Positions 55,284-64,000 of a DNA stretch of 64,000 bases are shown here, in pieces. The notes below the pieces were generated by a model that worked only from the letters and a program-made list of their open reading frames with translations, had not been told where the DNA came from and searched no databases. Numbering within the stretch: the stretch's first letter is position 1; each line of letters opens with the position of its first letter. The DNA is from an uncultured Roseibium sp. (GTDB taxonomy: Bacteria > Pseudomonadota > Alphaproteobacteria > Rhizobiales > Stappiaceae), in assembly GCF_947496995.1 (NCBI RefSeq), contig NZ_CANMFD010000003.1, positions 372,001-436,000 of the forward strand, written 5' to 3'. A program made the translations under genes and the position numbers.

Positions 55284-55490
55284 TTCATCCAGCAGTTAAA
55301 ATGATCTGTTTCGCGGCTGCACAACCGGCAGACGCACCCTGTCTCGCGACACCGTCGATGATCAGGGTGACGTCATTGCCGATAAGCCTTCACTGCGGCG
55401 GACTTTCGCCCGCCTGCAGAAAGACATGGTGCGCTGTAGCATTATGTGAAAATCTGCAGTCGGAGTTTCAAAGCCTTACAGGGTCATTTC

Positions 55491-58400
55491 ATGTCAATTC
55501 GCGCCAGTATCTACCATCTGACCCATTACCGATATGACCGGCCGGTCACTCTGAGCCCGCAGATCATCCGCCTCCGCCCGGCGCCGCACAGCCGCACCCG
55601 CGTTCTGTCGCATTCCCTGAAAGTCTCGCCGCAAGGTCATTTCGTCAATCATCAGCAGGATCCCTACGGCAACTGGTTGGCCAGGTTCGTCTTTCCCGAA
55701 CCCGTGCGCGAATTCAAGATTGAAGTCGATCTCGTCGCTGACATGACGGTTTACAATCCCTTCGACTTTTTCGTCGAGGAGAGCGCCGAGGACTGGCCCT
55801 TCGACTATCCGGAGGAGCTTCGGGAAGATCTGCAGATCTACAGGCGCACCGAACCGGCCGGGCCTCATCTGCAGGCTTTTCTGGACACTGTTCCGCGCGA
55901 CAGGCTGCGGACCATCGATTTCATCGTCGCGCTGAACGCAAAGGTTTCCAATGCGGTCGGCTATGTCATCCGGATGGAACCGGGTGTTCAAACACCGGAA
56001 GAGACCTTTGAAAGAGGAACGGGCTCGTGCCGGGATTCAAGCTGGCTCCTGGTCCAGGCTCTTCGTCATCTGGGCTTCGCCTCCCGGTTCGTCTCCGGTT
56101 ATCTCATCCAGCTGAAGCCGGACCTTGAAGCCCTGGACGGTCCCTCCGGTACCGATCACGACTTCACGGATCTGCATGCCTGGGCCGAAGTCTACCTGCC
56201 CGGCGCGGGCTGGATCGGACTGGACCCGACATCCGGTCTGCTCACCGGCGAAAGCCATATCCCCTTGGCGGCAACCCCGCACTATACCAACGCCGCGCCG
56301 ATCGTCGGGCTGGCCAGCCACGCGGAAGTCGATTTCTCCTTCGACATGAAGATCAACCGCGTTGCCGAGCACCCGCGGATTACCAAACCCTTTTCCGAAG
56401 ACGCCTGGAAGGCGCTCAATCGCCTCGGGGAAGATGTCGACCGGGTTCTGGTGCAGGAAGACGTCCGCCTGACGATGGGCGGCGAGCCGACCTTCGTGTC
56501 CATCGACGATTTCGAGGCCGACGAATGGAATACGGAGGCTGTCGGCCCGACCAAGCGGGAGAAAGCCGACATCCTCATCCGCCGTCTGCGCAAGCGCTTC
56601 GCGCCGGGCGGCTTTCTCCATTACGGGCAGGGCAAATGGTATCCGGGAGAAACCCTGCCCCGCTGGACGTTTTCCCTGTACTGGCGGCGTGACGACAAGC
56701 CGATCTGGAACGACCCGGACCTGATTGCCGAGGAAGGCAAGGACACCGGTGCGGATGCGGAAAAATCGGATGCCCTGCTCCGCCAGATCGCGAAACGGCT
56801 CGACGTCGATCCCCAATATGTGGTTCCGGCCTACGAGGATCCGGCGGTCTGGCTGGTGAAGGAAGCCAACCTGCCGGAGAACGTCACCCCTGACAATTCC
56901 GAACTCGAAGACGCCGAGGCGCGTCACCGGATTGCGAGGGTCTTCGACCGAGGCCTCTCCTCGCCGTCGGGCCATGTCCTGCCCATCCAGCGCTGGCAGG
57001 CCAAGGCGTCCGGCCACAAGTGGCGGTCCGAAAACTGGAAACTGCGCCGCAATGCCCTGTTTCTGGTCCCGGGCGACAGCCCCGTCGGATACCGCATTCC
57101 TCTGGAATCGCTGCCGCATGTTCCGCCAGCGCAATATCCCTATACGAATGTCGCCGATCCGACCGTGCCCAGGGGGCCGTTGCCGGAATTCCCGGTTGGA
57201 CCGCGCCCCGACCGGCCGCAGGAAGTTGCCCATTTCACTGCGGCGGGGCCCCAGCAGGAAAGGCAGGAACAGGAACTGCCGGACGGGGAAATCGGCAAGG
57301 CGGTCGTGCGGACAGCCCTCTCCGTAGAACCGCGCGACGGACGGCTTTGTGTCTTCATGCCGCCGGTGGAGGCGATCGAGGACTATCTGGAGCTCATCGC
57401 CGCCGCGGAAAGCGCTGCGGCCGATCTCGGCATTCCGGTGCACATCGAGGGTTATCCGCCGCCTCCCGATCCGCGCATGAACGTCATCCGGGTCGCTCCG
57501 GATCCGGGCGTCATCGAAGTCAACATTCATCCGGCGGCAAGCTGGAAGGAGTGTGTGGCGATTACCGAAGGCGTCTACGAGGAAGCGCGCAACACACGTC
57601 TCGGCGCAGACAAGTTCATGATCGACGGCAAGCACACCGGAACCGGTGGCGGCAACCATGTTGTTGTCGGCGGGGCCACGCCGCTCGACAGCCCCTTCCT
57701 GCGCCGGCCCGACCTGCTGCGAAGCCTCATCCTGCACTGGCAGCGCCATCCGAGCCTCTCCTATCTGTTCTCGGGTCTCTTCATTGGCCCGACCTCCCAG
57801 GCGCCCCGCGTCGACGAGGCGCGCCATGATGGGCTTTACGAGCTGGAAGTCGCCCTTTCGCAGATCAAGCGTCCGGACGAAGGACCAACGCCCTTTCCGT
57901 GGCTGGTCGACAGACTGCTGCGCAATCTTCTGGTCGATGTCACCGGCAACACGCACCGCGCGGAAATCTGCATCGACAAGCTCTATTCGCCGGATGGTCC
58001 GACAGGCCGCCTCGGCCTTGTCGAATTCCGCGGCTTCGAAATGCCGCCCGACCCGCGCATGAGCCTTGCCCAGCAACTGCTGATGCGGGCTCTGATCGCC
58101 CGCCTGTGGCAACGCCCGCTGTCCGGCAACCTGACCCGTTGGGGCACCGCGCTCCATGACCGCTTCATGCTGCCGCATTATGTCTGGACGGATTTTCAGG
58201 ATGTTTTGCGGGATCTGGACCATCACGGCTTTGCCATGCGCCCGGACTGGTTCGAGGCCCAGGCGGAATTCCGGTTCCCCTTCTGCGGGGAAATCGAGGT
58301 GGAAGGCGTCCATCTTGAGCTGCGGCAGGCGCTGGAACCCTGGCACGTTCTGGGGGAAACCGGCGCCATCGGGGGCACTGTGCGGTATACGGACAGCTCG

Positions 58401-58823
58401 ACCGAACGCCTGCAGGTCAAGCTCACCACCAGCGATCCGGACCGCTATACCGTGACCTGCAACCGGCGCATGATGCCGCTGCGAAAAACCGAAACAAACG
58501 GCGTCTCGGTCGCCGGAGTTCGCTACAAGGCCTGGCAGCCTTCCATGGCGCTGCATCCGGTCCACCCAGTTGACGCGCCGCTGACCTTCGATATTTTCGA
58601 CCGCTGGAGCGGGCGGGCGATCGGCGGCTGCGTCTATCATGTCGCCCACCCGGGCGGGCGCAGCTACGACACCTTTCCGGTCAACGGCAACGAGGCCGAG
58701 GCGCGGCGGCTGGCACGGTTCGAACCGCACGGCCACACGCCGGGTCTTTATGCGCCGGAGGTGGAACACCCTCATCCGGAGTTTCCGTTGACCTTGGACC
58801 TGCGGCGGCCGCACTATGTCTGA
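55491..58823 (+). CDS. Transglutaminase / DUF2126 large protein
   Basis: A 1110-residue cytoplasmic protein. Residues 1-90 are the bacterial transglutaminase N-terminal region ([23 protein letters not shown]). The papain-like core follows with a triad of Cys180 (GSCRDSS), His229 ([10 protein letters not shown]) and Asp245 (GLDPTSG). The remaining 800 residues are DUF2126 ([45 protein letters not shown], ending LDLRRPHYV). Such proteins occur with circularly permuted ATP-grasp/alpha-E genes. It starts at ATG 55491 and precedes that gene by 37 bases. It probably hydrolyses or transfers peptide amide bonds; target unknown. Confidence 0.85.
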   Translation: MSIRASIYHLTHYRYDRPVTLSPQIIRLRPAPHSRTRVLSHSLKVSPQGHFVNHQQDPYGNWLARFVFPEPVREFKIEVDLVADMTVYNPFDFFVEESAEDWPFDYPEELREDLQIYRRTEPAGPHLQAFLDTVPRDRLRTIDFIVALNAKVSNAVGYVIRMEPGVQTPEETFERGTGSCRDSSWLLVQALRHLGFASRFVSGYLIQLKPDLEALDGPSGTDHDFTDLHAWAEVYLPGAGWIGLDPTSGLLTGESHIPLAATPHYTNAAPIVGLASHAEVDFSFDMKINRVAEHPRITKPFSEDAWKALNRLGEDVDRVLVQEDVRLTMGGEPTFVSIDDFEADEWNTEAVGPTKREKADILIRRLRKRFAPGGFLHYGQGKWYPGETLPRWTFSLYWRRDDKPIWNDPDLIAEEGKDTGADAEKSDALLRQIAKRLDVDPQYVVPAYEDPAVWLVKEANLPENVTPDNSELEDAEARHRIARVFDRGLSSPSGHVLPIQRWQAKASGHKWRSENWKLRRNALFLVPGDSPVGYRIPLESLPHVPPAQYPYTNVADPTVPRGPLPEFPVGPRPDRPQEVAHFTAAGPQQERQEQELPDGEIGKAVVRTALSVEPRDGRLCVFMPPVEAIEDYLELIAAAESAAADLGIPVHIEGYPPPPDPRMNVIRVAPDPGVIEVNIHPAASWKECVAITEGVYEEARNTRLGADKFMIDGKHTGTGGGNHVVVGGATPLDSPFLRRPDLLRSLILHWQRHPSLSYLFSGLFIGPTSQAPRVDEARHDGLYELEVALSQIKRPDEGPTPFPWLVDRLLRNLLVDVTGNTHRAEICIDKLYSPDGPTGRLGLVEFRGFEMPPDPRMSLAQQLLMRALIARLWQRPLSGNLTRWGTALHDRFMLPHYVWTDFQDVLRDLDHHGFAMRPDWFEAQAEFRFPFCGEIEVEGVHLELRQALEPWHVLGETGAIGGTVRYTDSSTERLQVKLTTSDPDRYTVTCNRRMMPLRKTETNGVSVAGVRYKAWQPSMALHPVHPVDAPLTFDIFDRWSGRAIGGCVYHVAHPGGRSYDTFPVNGNEAEARRLARFEPHGHTPGLYAPEVEHPHPEFPLTLDLRRPHYV

Positions 58824-58860
58824 CGGTCAGGTGGCCAGCGGTCTACGGGGGAAATGATGC

Positions 58861-61266
58861 ATGAGTTTGGACGAAACGGCGATATCAGGTGATCTCGGGC
58901 AGGGGTTGCTGAAATCCTATCGCCCGTATCCTGGTGTTTCGGACGAACTCCTTGATCCGGCGGGCCGGGTGCGGCCGGTATGGCGGCCCTTTATCGATCA
59001 CCTGTCCTCCCTGACGCCGGAAGAGATCGGCAACCGCTTCGCGCGCGGCAACCAATATCTCAACGATGCCGGTGTCTATTTCCGCCATTACGGCCAGAAC
59101 GACGAAAAAGAGCGGGAATGGCCGCTGAGCCACATTCCGGTGATCATCAGCGAAGATGACTGGGAGGTCATCAGCGACGGCCTCATCCAGCGGGCCGGTC
59201 TTCTGGAACAGCTGGTGGCGGATCTGTACGGCCCCAACAAGCTGGTGAGCGAAGGCTACCTGCCTGCAAGCCTGATCGCCAGAAGCCCGGAGTGGCAGAG
59301 ACCTCTCGTAGGCGTCACACCGAAATCAGGCAATTTCCTGCATTTCCTCGCCTTCGAAATCGGACGCGGCCCCGACGGCACGTGGTGGGTCCTGTCGGAC
59401 CGGGCACAGGCGCCTTCCGGAGCAGGCTTTGCCCTTGAAAACAGGGTCGCAACCGGCCGCGTCTTCAATGAATATTTCGCCAGGGCCAATGTTCACCGGC
59501 TCGCCGGTTTCTTTCGCCGCTTTCGCGACCATCTGGTCGAGTTGCGCGGCGAAACCGACAGCCGGGTTTCGATCCTGACCCCCGGTCCGATGAACGACAC
59601 CTATTTCGAGCATGCCTATATCGCCCGCTATCTCGGCTTCATGCTGCTGGAGGGCGAGGACCTGACAGTGGAAAACGGGCGGCTGATGGTGCGCACCGTC
59701 GCCGGTCTGAAACCGGTGAGCGTCCTGTGGCGCCGGCTGGACGCGGCCTGGTCCGATCCGCTGGAACTGGAAGAGAGCTCGCGTATCGGCACGGCCGGAC
59801 TGGTTCAGGCCGTACGAGACGGCTCCGTCACCATGGTCAACGCGCTGGGAACCGGCATCCTGGAAACCCGGGCTCTGCTTGCCTTTCTGCCCCGCATCAG
59901 CAAGCGGCTGCTGGGAGAATCGCTCAAGTTGCCGAATGTCGCCACGTGGTGGTGCGGCGACCCCACCCCGCGCAACTACGTGAAGAAGCATGCGCAACGC
60001 ATGATGTTCAGCCCGGCACTTTCCACGGCGCTGCCGTTCTCGTCGGCGCAGACGGATTTCATCGGCCGCGACTTCGAAAAATTCCACAAGGGCATTCTGG
60101 AGACCTGGATCGACAGCAAGGCAAGCAATCTTGTCGGTCAGGAAGCCGTGACCCTGTCGACCACCCCGGCCTATCACGAGGGAGGGCTCGTTCCGCGACC
60201 GATGAGCCTGCGCGTCTTCCTGGCCCGCACGGCGAACGGCTGGGAGGTAATGGCAGGAGGGTTCGCCCGCATCGGCCGGACGGAAGACGCCAGCGCCATC
60301 GCGATGCAGGAAGGCGGATCGGCTGCGGACGTGTGGATCGTCGGCGACAAGAAACCCGTCAAGGACTCCCTGCTTCACCAGATAGAGTCGCCCTATTTCA
60401 AATCACAGGCGGGCACCCTGCCCGCCCGCGCCGCCGACAACCTCTTCTGGCTGGGCCGCTATGTGGAACGCGCCGAGGGCGCTGTCCGCCTGCTGCGCGC
60501 CTACCATGCCCGCCTTCTGGAGACTGCCGACCCTGAAGCGCCTCTGGTCGCCATGACCGCTGACTATCTGGAAGACATCGGCGTTGCACCGGACGAGCCT
60601 GTCCCCGAAAGCCTCTGCGACATGCTGCAATCGGCGATCACCAGCGCCAGCAAGGTCCGCGACCGGTTTTCGGTCGATGGCTGGCTCGCCCTGAACGATC
60701 TTGCCCAGACCGCAAACGGTGCCAGACTGGCGCTGCGTGAAAACGCCGACGTGCCGCGCGCCATGGGGCTGCTGCTGCGCAAGATCACCGGATTTTCCGG
60801 GCTGGTGCACGAAAACATGTACCGCTTCACCGGTTGGCGGTTCCTGAGCCTTGGCCGTGCCCTGGAACGGGCGCACCAGATGGCCGACCTGCTGTCCGTC
60901 TTCACAAGTCCTGAGGCTCCGGAAGGCTCTCTGGAGCTGCTGCTGGAAGTCGGCGACAGCGCCATGTCCATGAGCCGGCGTTACGCAGTCTCGCTCAGCC
61001 AGGCGACGGTTCTCGACCTCCTCGCGATGGATACGAAAAATCCGCGCGCTGTTATCTACCAGCTGACAGAGATGAAGGACCATATCGCCGTTCTGCCGGG
61101 GGCGACCGAATTCGGGCACCTTTCGAACCTCGCCCGGTCGATCCTGCAAATACACACCAGTCTGGCGGTCGCAACGCCGGAAACCCTGACACCGGACATG
61201 CTGGCGGAGCTGCGGGACCGGATCGCCCGACTTTCCGTCGAACTGACCGACGCCTATATCCGTTAA
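58861..61266 (+). CDS. Circularly permuted ATP-grasp / alpha-E fusion protein
   Basis: An 801-residue fusion. Residues about 1-480 are the circularly permuted ATP-grasp type 2 domain (YLNDAGVYFRHYG; ILTPGPMNDTYFEHAYIARYLGF in parts; VNALGTGILETRALLAFLP; TWWCGDP). Residues about 495-800 are the alpha-helical alpha-E domain, starting ARAADNLFWLGRYVERAEG. In many genomes these are two genes. The ATP-grasp part is predicted to form peptide or isopeptide bonds. It lies between two transglutaminase-fold genes, giving a likely ligase/peptidase pair; the product is unknown. Confidence 0.87.
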   Translation: MSLDETAISGDLGQGLLKSYRPYPGVSDELLDPAGRVRPVWRPFIDHLSSLTPEEIGNRFARGNQYLNDAGVYFRHYGQNDEKEREWPLSHIPVIISEDDWEVISDGLIQRAGLLEQLVADLYGPNKLVSEGYLPASLIARSPEWQRPLVGVTPKSGNFLHFLAFEIGRGPDGTWWVLSDRAQAPSGAGFALENRVATGRVFNEYFARANVHRLAGFFRRFRDHLVELRGETDSRVSILTPGPMNDTYFEHAYIARYLGFMLLEGEDLTVENGRLMVRTVAGLKPVSVLWRRLDAAWSDPLELEESSRIGTAGLVQAVRDGSVTMVNALGTGILETRALLAFLPRISKRLLGESLKLPNVATWWCGDPTPRNYVKKHAQRMMFSPALSTALPFSSAQTDFIGRDFEKFHKGILETWIDSKASNLVGQEAVTLSTTPAYHEGGLVPRPMSLRVFLARTANGWEVMAGGFARIGRTEDASAIAMQEGGSAADVWIVGDKKPVKDSLLHQIESPYFKSQAGTLPARAADNLFWLGRYVERAEGAVRLLRAYHARLLETADPEAPLVAMTADYLEDIGVAPDEPVPESLCDMLQSAITSASKVRDRFSVDGWLALNDLAQTANGARLALRENADVPRAMGLLLRKITGFSGLVHENMYRFTGWRFLSLGRALERAHQMADLLSVFTSPEAPEGSLELLLEVGDSAMSMSRRYAVSLSQATVLDLLAMDTKNPRAVIYQLTEMKDHIAVLPGATEFGHLSNLARSILQIHTSLAVATPETLTPDMLAELRDRIARLSVELTDAYIR

Positions 61267-61296
61267 CGATCCGCGATCGCGCGGTGCGAGGCTGCC

Positions 61297-62172
61297 TTGC
61301 TCTACGACATAACTCTTGAAGTCACGCATGACTACGCCAGCCCGGCCAATTCCGGACGCCATGCCCTGCGCCTGATGCCGGCAACGATCCCCCATGAGCA
61401 GACCCTGCTTGCCGGAAGGATCTCTCTCCAGCCGGAACCGTCGGAGCGTCAGGACCGGACGGATTTTTTCGGCAACGCCGTTACCGACATCGCCTACAGG
61501 ACGTCCCACCGGGAGCTGAGCTTCAAACTGATGGCCCGGGTCGAGAGAACCGCGACGCCGGAGGCGTTCGACATCTCGGCCTCGCTCAAGGCTCTTGAAA
61601 GGGAACTTGCCGGCATCCAGTCGCTCGGACCGGAAGAACCGGTGCATTTTCTCGCCGCGTCGCCGCGTCTGCCGCTCGATCCGGCATTCGCCGTTTATGC
61701 GCGCGAACGTGTGGATCCGGACATGAGCGCCATATCGGCCGTGGAGACTATCGGCAAGGCCCTCTACCAGGACATGCGTTTCGATGCGGATGCGACAACC
61801 GTGGACACGCCCGCCCTGGAAGCGTTCGAACGCCGGCACGGTGTCTGCCAGGATTTCTCCCACATCATGATCGCCTGTCTCAGAAGCATCGGCGTTCCGG
61901 CGGGTTATGTCAGCGGCTTCCTGAGGACCAGCCCCCCGGAAGGCCAGCCGCGGCTGGAAGGCGCCGATGCCATGCATGCCTGGGTGCGGGCCTGGTGCGG
62001 TATTGAAATCGGCTGGATCGAGTATGATCCGACCAACGCGCTTCGCGTCGGCCAGGATCACATTGTCGTAGCCAGGGGCCGCGACTACGGCGACGCCGCC
62101 CCCGTCAAGGGTGTCCTGCGCACCGCCGGCGGCCAGACCACCGACCACAAGGTCGACGTCGTCCCGCGTTGA
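61297..62172 (+). CDS. Transglutaminase-like cysteine peptidase
   Basis: A 291-residue protein with the transglutaminase N-terminal region (LEVTHDYASPANSGRHALRL) and catalytic core: Cys184 (HGVCQDFSH), His227 (DAMHAWVRAW) and Asp244 (IEYDPTNAL). No signal peptide, so cytoplasmic. It begins at TTG 61297 with GAGG nearby, 30 bases after the ATP-grasp/alpha-E gene, and completes the three-gene operon. Its short form lacks DUF2126. Confidence 0.87.
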   Translation: MLYDITLEVTHDYASPANSGRHALRLMPATIPHEQTLLAGRISLQPEPSERQDRTDFFGNAVTDIAYRTSHRELSFKLMARVERTATPEAFDISASLKALERELAGIQSLGPEEPVHFLAASPRLPLDPAFAVYARERVDPDMSAISAVETIGKALYQDMRFDADATTVDTPALEAFERRHGVCQDFSHIMIACLRSIGVPAGYVSGFLRTSPPEGQPRLEGADAMHAWVRAWCGIEIGWIEYDPTNALRVGQDHIVVARGRDYGDAAPVKGVLRTAGGQTTDHKVDVVPR

Positions 62173-62337
62173 TCCTTCGTTGCGAATGCCCGAATGGCCG
62201 GCCGCAACGGCGCGTTATACCAAAGAGCGTTGATTAGGACTCATTGCAGGATATCCCCCGCTCGTCCGCCGAAAGCTGTTTCCAACGTCGGTAATTTGCT
62301 AAACTGTAATTCGGAACCTCGGGTGCGGGAGCCGGTG

Positions 62338-63174
62338 ATGCGTTCAGTCCTGATAGCAGTCCTTGTCTTTGTTGTTACGACCGGAGCAAGTCTGGCCGAC
62401 TACAATCGGTCGAAGGCCTGGTTCCATGACATGACCTATCAGGAGCGCATCCGGACGCAGTTTCTGCTGGTGTTCACCGGCGACTACACAGGGCTGGTCG
62501 ACGGCACGTTCGGGCCCCTCACCTACACTGCGCTGACGTCCTTTCAAGAACACCGCGAGCATGTCCCGGACGGCGTTCCCGATGCCAGGCAAATACTGAT
62601 CCTGCAGCGGGACGGTCTTGATCTGGTCAGGCGCGTCGGGTTCGAGACAATCCACGAGACTGAAAGCGGACTGACCCTCGGTGTCCCGGCCAAGCTGTTC
62701 GAGCCGGCCTCGGCGACAAGGCGCGGGCGGCACTGGCTGGCTCATGACAGCAGCATTGAACTGGAAACATGGCGCGTGCCTCGGGAGGAGACCGATTATC
62801 AGGCGCTTTATCGGCGGGCGATCCGGCCGCAGGACGGTCGCGTCGTCGCCTCCAAAAACTTCCGCAACGACTACTTCATCGTGTCGGGACAGCAGGATGG
62901 GCGCAGCTTTTATCTGAGGGTCATGAAGACGCCGCAGGACAGCCGGGGTTTCTCGCTTTCCTGGGAACCGAAACACACGGTTTTCATGAACCGTGTGGCG
63001 ATCGCCATGTCCAGCAGCATGACCGGCATCGTGGCGGGAGACGACAGCAGCCGGGACAGCCCGGATGATGCACCCGAGGCGGCACGCGCACCACGGCCTG
63101 AAGGTCTGAACAGTGCCGCACCTAAATCGGAAACCGTGATATCGCGCTCCGCCGAAAGCGGAACAGGGTCCTGA
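62338..63174 (+). CDS. Secreted protein with peptidoglycan-binding-like domain
   Basis: A 278-residue protein with a signal peptide (LIAVLVFVVTTGASLAD). Residues about 35-85 (RIRTQFLLVFTGDYTGLVDG, then FGPLTYTALTSFQ) resemble the peptidoglycan-binding helical repeat. The middle part is unassigned and the last 40 residues are low-complexity (Asp/Pro/Ala/Ser-rich). ATG 62338 is chosen because the signal peptide begins there. A cell-envelope role is likely; no catalytic domain is seen. The 165-base gap before it is non-coding. Confidence 0.7.
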   Translation: MRSVLIAVLVFVVTTGASLADYNRSKAWFHDMTYQERIRTQFLLVFTGDYTGLVDGTFGPLTYTALTSFQEHREHVPDGVPDARQILILQRDGLDLVRRVGFETIHETESGLTLGVPAKLFEPASATRRGRHWLAHDSSIELETWRVPREETDYQALYRRAIRPQDGRVVASKNFRNDYFIVSGQQDGRSFYLRVMKTPQDSRGFSLSWEPKHTVFMNRVAIAMSSSMTGIVAGDDSSRDSPDDAPEAARAPRPEGLNSAAPKSETVISRSAESGTGS

Positions 63175-63273
63175 CCCACGGCACGGCCAGCCTGAAAATC
63201 CTCAAAGGATGACCGGTCCCGTGTCGACCCGAAGGCACACGGAACCGGATCTTTAGTTTAGATCATCGCACTC

Positions 63274-64000
63274 TTATGCGGCCTGAAGTCTGGCGATGAA
63301 GCTGTCGACTTCAACCTTGAGCTTCGAGGCCTGACCGGAAAGTTCGCCGGCCGCCATGGTGACCTGGCTGGCTGCCGCCCCGGTTTCCTGCGATGCCTGG
63401 GTAACGCTGACGATGTTTTCCGAAACCGCCTGTGTCCCGTTCGCCGCTTCGGTAACGTTCTGGGCGATCTCCCTGGTCGCGGCATCCTGTTGCCCCATCG
63501 CCGTGGCGATATCGACCGAGGTCTCGTTGATGCGGGCAATGATGCCGCCGATTTCCCCGATCGAGGCGACAGACGTGCTGGTCTGTTCCTGGATCTCCTT
63601 GATCAGGTTGGAGATGTTGTCGGTTGCCTTGCCGGTTTCGCTGGCCAGAGCCTTGACCTCGCTTGCAACCACCGCAAAGCCCTTGCCTGCCTCACCCGCT
63701 CTGGCGGATTCGATGGTGGCGTTCAGGGCCAGCAGATTGGTCTGCTCTGCGATGTCGGAGATCATCGAAATGACATCTCCGATCTTTTCGGCTGTCTGTG
63801 CGAGCTGATCCATCTGACCTTCGGTCTTGGCGACCTCGTCTACCGCCTGCTGGGAGATGGTCGAAGCCTGCGACACCCTCGAATTGATCTCGCCGATCGA
63901 ACTGGAGAGTTCCTCCGTCGCGGACGAGACCGTCGCGACGTTGGTGGTGGCCTCTTCCGTTGCTGCGGCTACGGAGGTTGCCTGGCTGCTGGTCTCTTCC
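63274..64000 (-). CDS. Methyl-accepting chemotaxis protein, C-terminal part
   Basis: The cytoplasmic signalling domain of a chemoreceptor, cut by the right edge. The hairpin tip reads [20 protein letters not shown], followed by [15 protein letters not shown], the CheA/CheW contact region; [12 protein letters not shown] and repeated Gln/Glu heptads are methylation-helix sequence. It ends [11 protein letters not shown] with no CheR-tethering pentapeptide. The sensing domain lies outside the window. Confidence 0.93.
   Translation of the reverse strand, partial: EETSSQATSVAAATEEATTNVATVSSATEELSSSIGEINSRVSQASTISQQAVDEVAKTEGQMDQLAQTAEKIGDVISMISDIAEQTNLLALNATIESARAGEAGKGFAVVASEVKALASETGKATDNISNLIKEIQEQTSTSVASIGEIGGIIARINETSVDIATAMGQQDAATREIAQNVTEAANGTQAVSENIVSVTQASQETGAAASQVTMAAGELSGQASKLKVEVDSFIARLQAA

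Noticed and set aside
56037..58814. A 925-codon open frame antisense to the transglutaminase/DUF2126 gene
   Set aside because: Composition is Arg/Gly/Asp/Gln-rich with no domain, as expected for the mirror frame of a GC-rich gene with strong third-position bias; the sense protein has recognisable motifs throughout.
60403..62148. A 581-codon minus-strand frame across the ATP-grasp/alpha-E and transglutaminase genes
   Set aside because: It spans two well-supported genes on the opposite strand and shows no family motif or ribosome site.

Overview
The window is GC-rich and densely coded, with mostly operonic genes. The gene content points to an alphaproteobacterium of the Rhizobiales/Stappiaceae type (Roseibium/Labrenzia/Stappia-like): Irr- and RirA-type iron boxes beside a heme receptor, TRAP and tripartite tricarboxylate transporters, a rhizobial-type GlpSTPQUV glycerol ABC transporter, and GTCATCCCGG-type intergenic palindromes. 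The genus is inferred from gene style, not from a marker gene. I saw no rRNA, tRNA, CRISPR array, intact insertion sequence or phage gene.

Layout. 1-5743: heme uptake, with hmuS (partial) divergent from hmuR, a small secreted protein, exbB, two exbD paralogues and tonB, under a near-perfect Irr box and a second palindrome. 5759-12317: a TctDE two-component system with its own periplasmic binding protein, divergent from the tctCBA carboxylate transporter. 12548-15478: a membrane protein, an alpha/beta hydrolase and a membrane-anchored AraC regulator. 15587-25049: Fe-alcohol dehydrogenase, aldehyde dehydrogenase, glutamine-synthetase-like ligase, TRAP transporter, N-formylglutamate amidohydrolase-family enzyme and a divergent RpiR regulator. 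This looks like a catabolic island for an imported amine or amino alcohol handled as a gamma-glutamyl conjugate.

25606-31552 is the most unusual part. It is a tightly overlapping six-gene operon of a PhoU-like/APH-kinase fusion, a RimK-like ATP-grasp enzyme, an HprK-related kinase, a histidine phosphatase, a metallophosphoesterase and an amphi-Trp domain protein. It matches the computationally named but functionally uncharacterised GAK neighbourhood. Convergent with it, 31791-43229 holds a NAD-linked soluble [NiFe] hydrogenase (hoxFUYH) with its protease and the full hypABCDEF set, headed by an FNR/FixK-type box.

43751-45290: a BlaI/BlaR1-like pair lacking the beta-lactam sensor. 45393-51373: the glycerol ABC transporter, whose two ATPases are degenerate in complementary ways. 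51910-55133: an SDR reductase, tryptophan 2,3-dioxygenase and an orphan sugar-type binding protein. 55491-62172: two transglutaminase-fold proteins flanking a circularly permuted ATP-grasp/alpha-E fusion, a second poorly understood peptide-ligase type system. The window closes with a secreted peptidoglycan-binding-type protein and the C-terminal part of a chemoreceptor.
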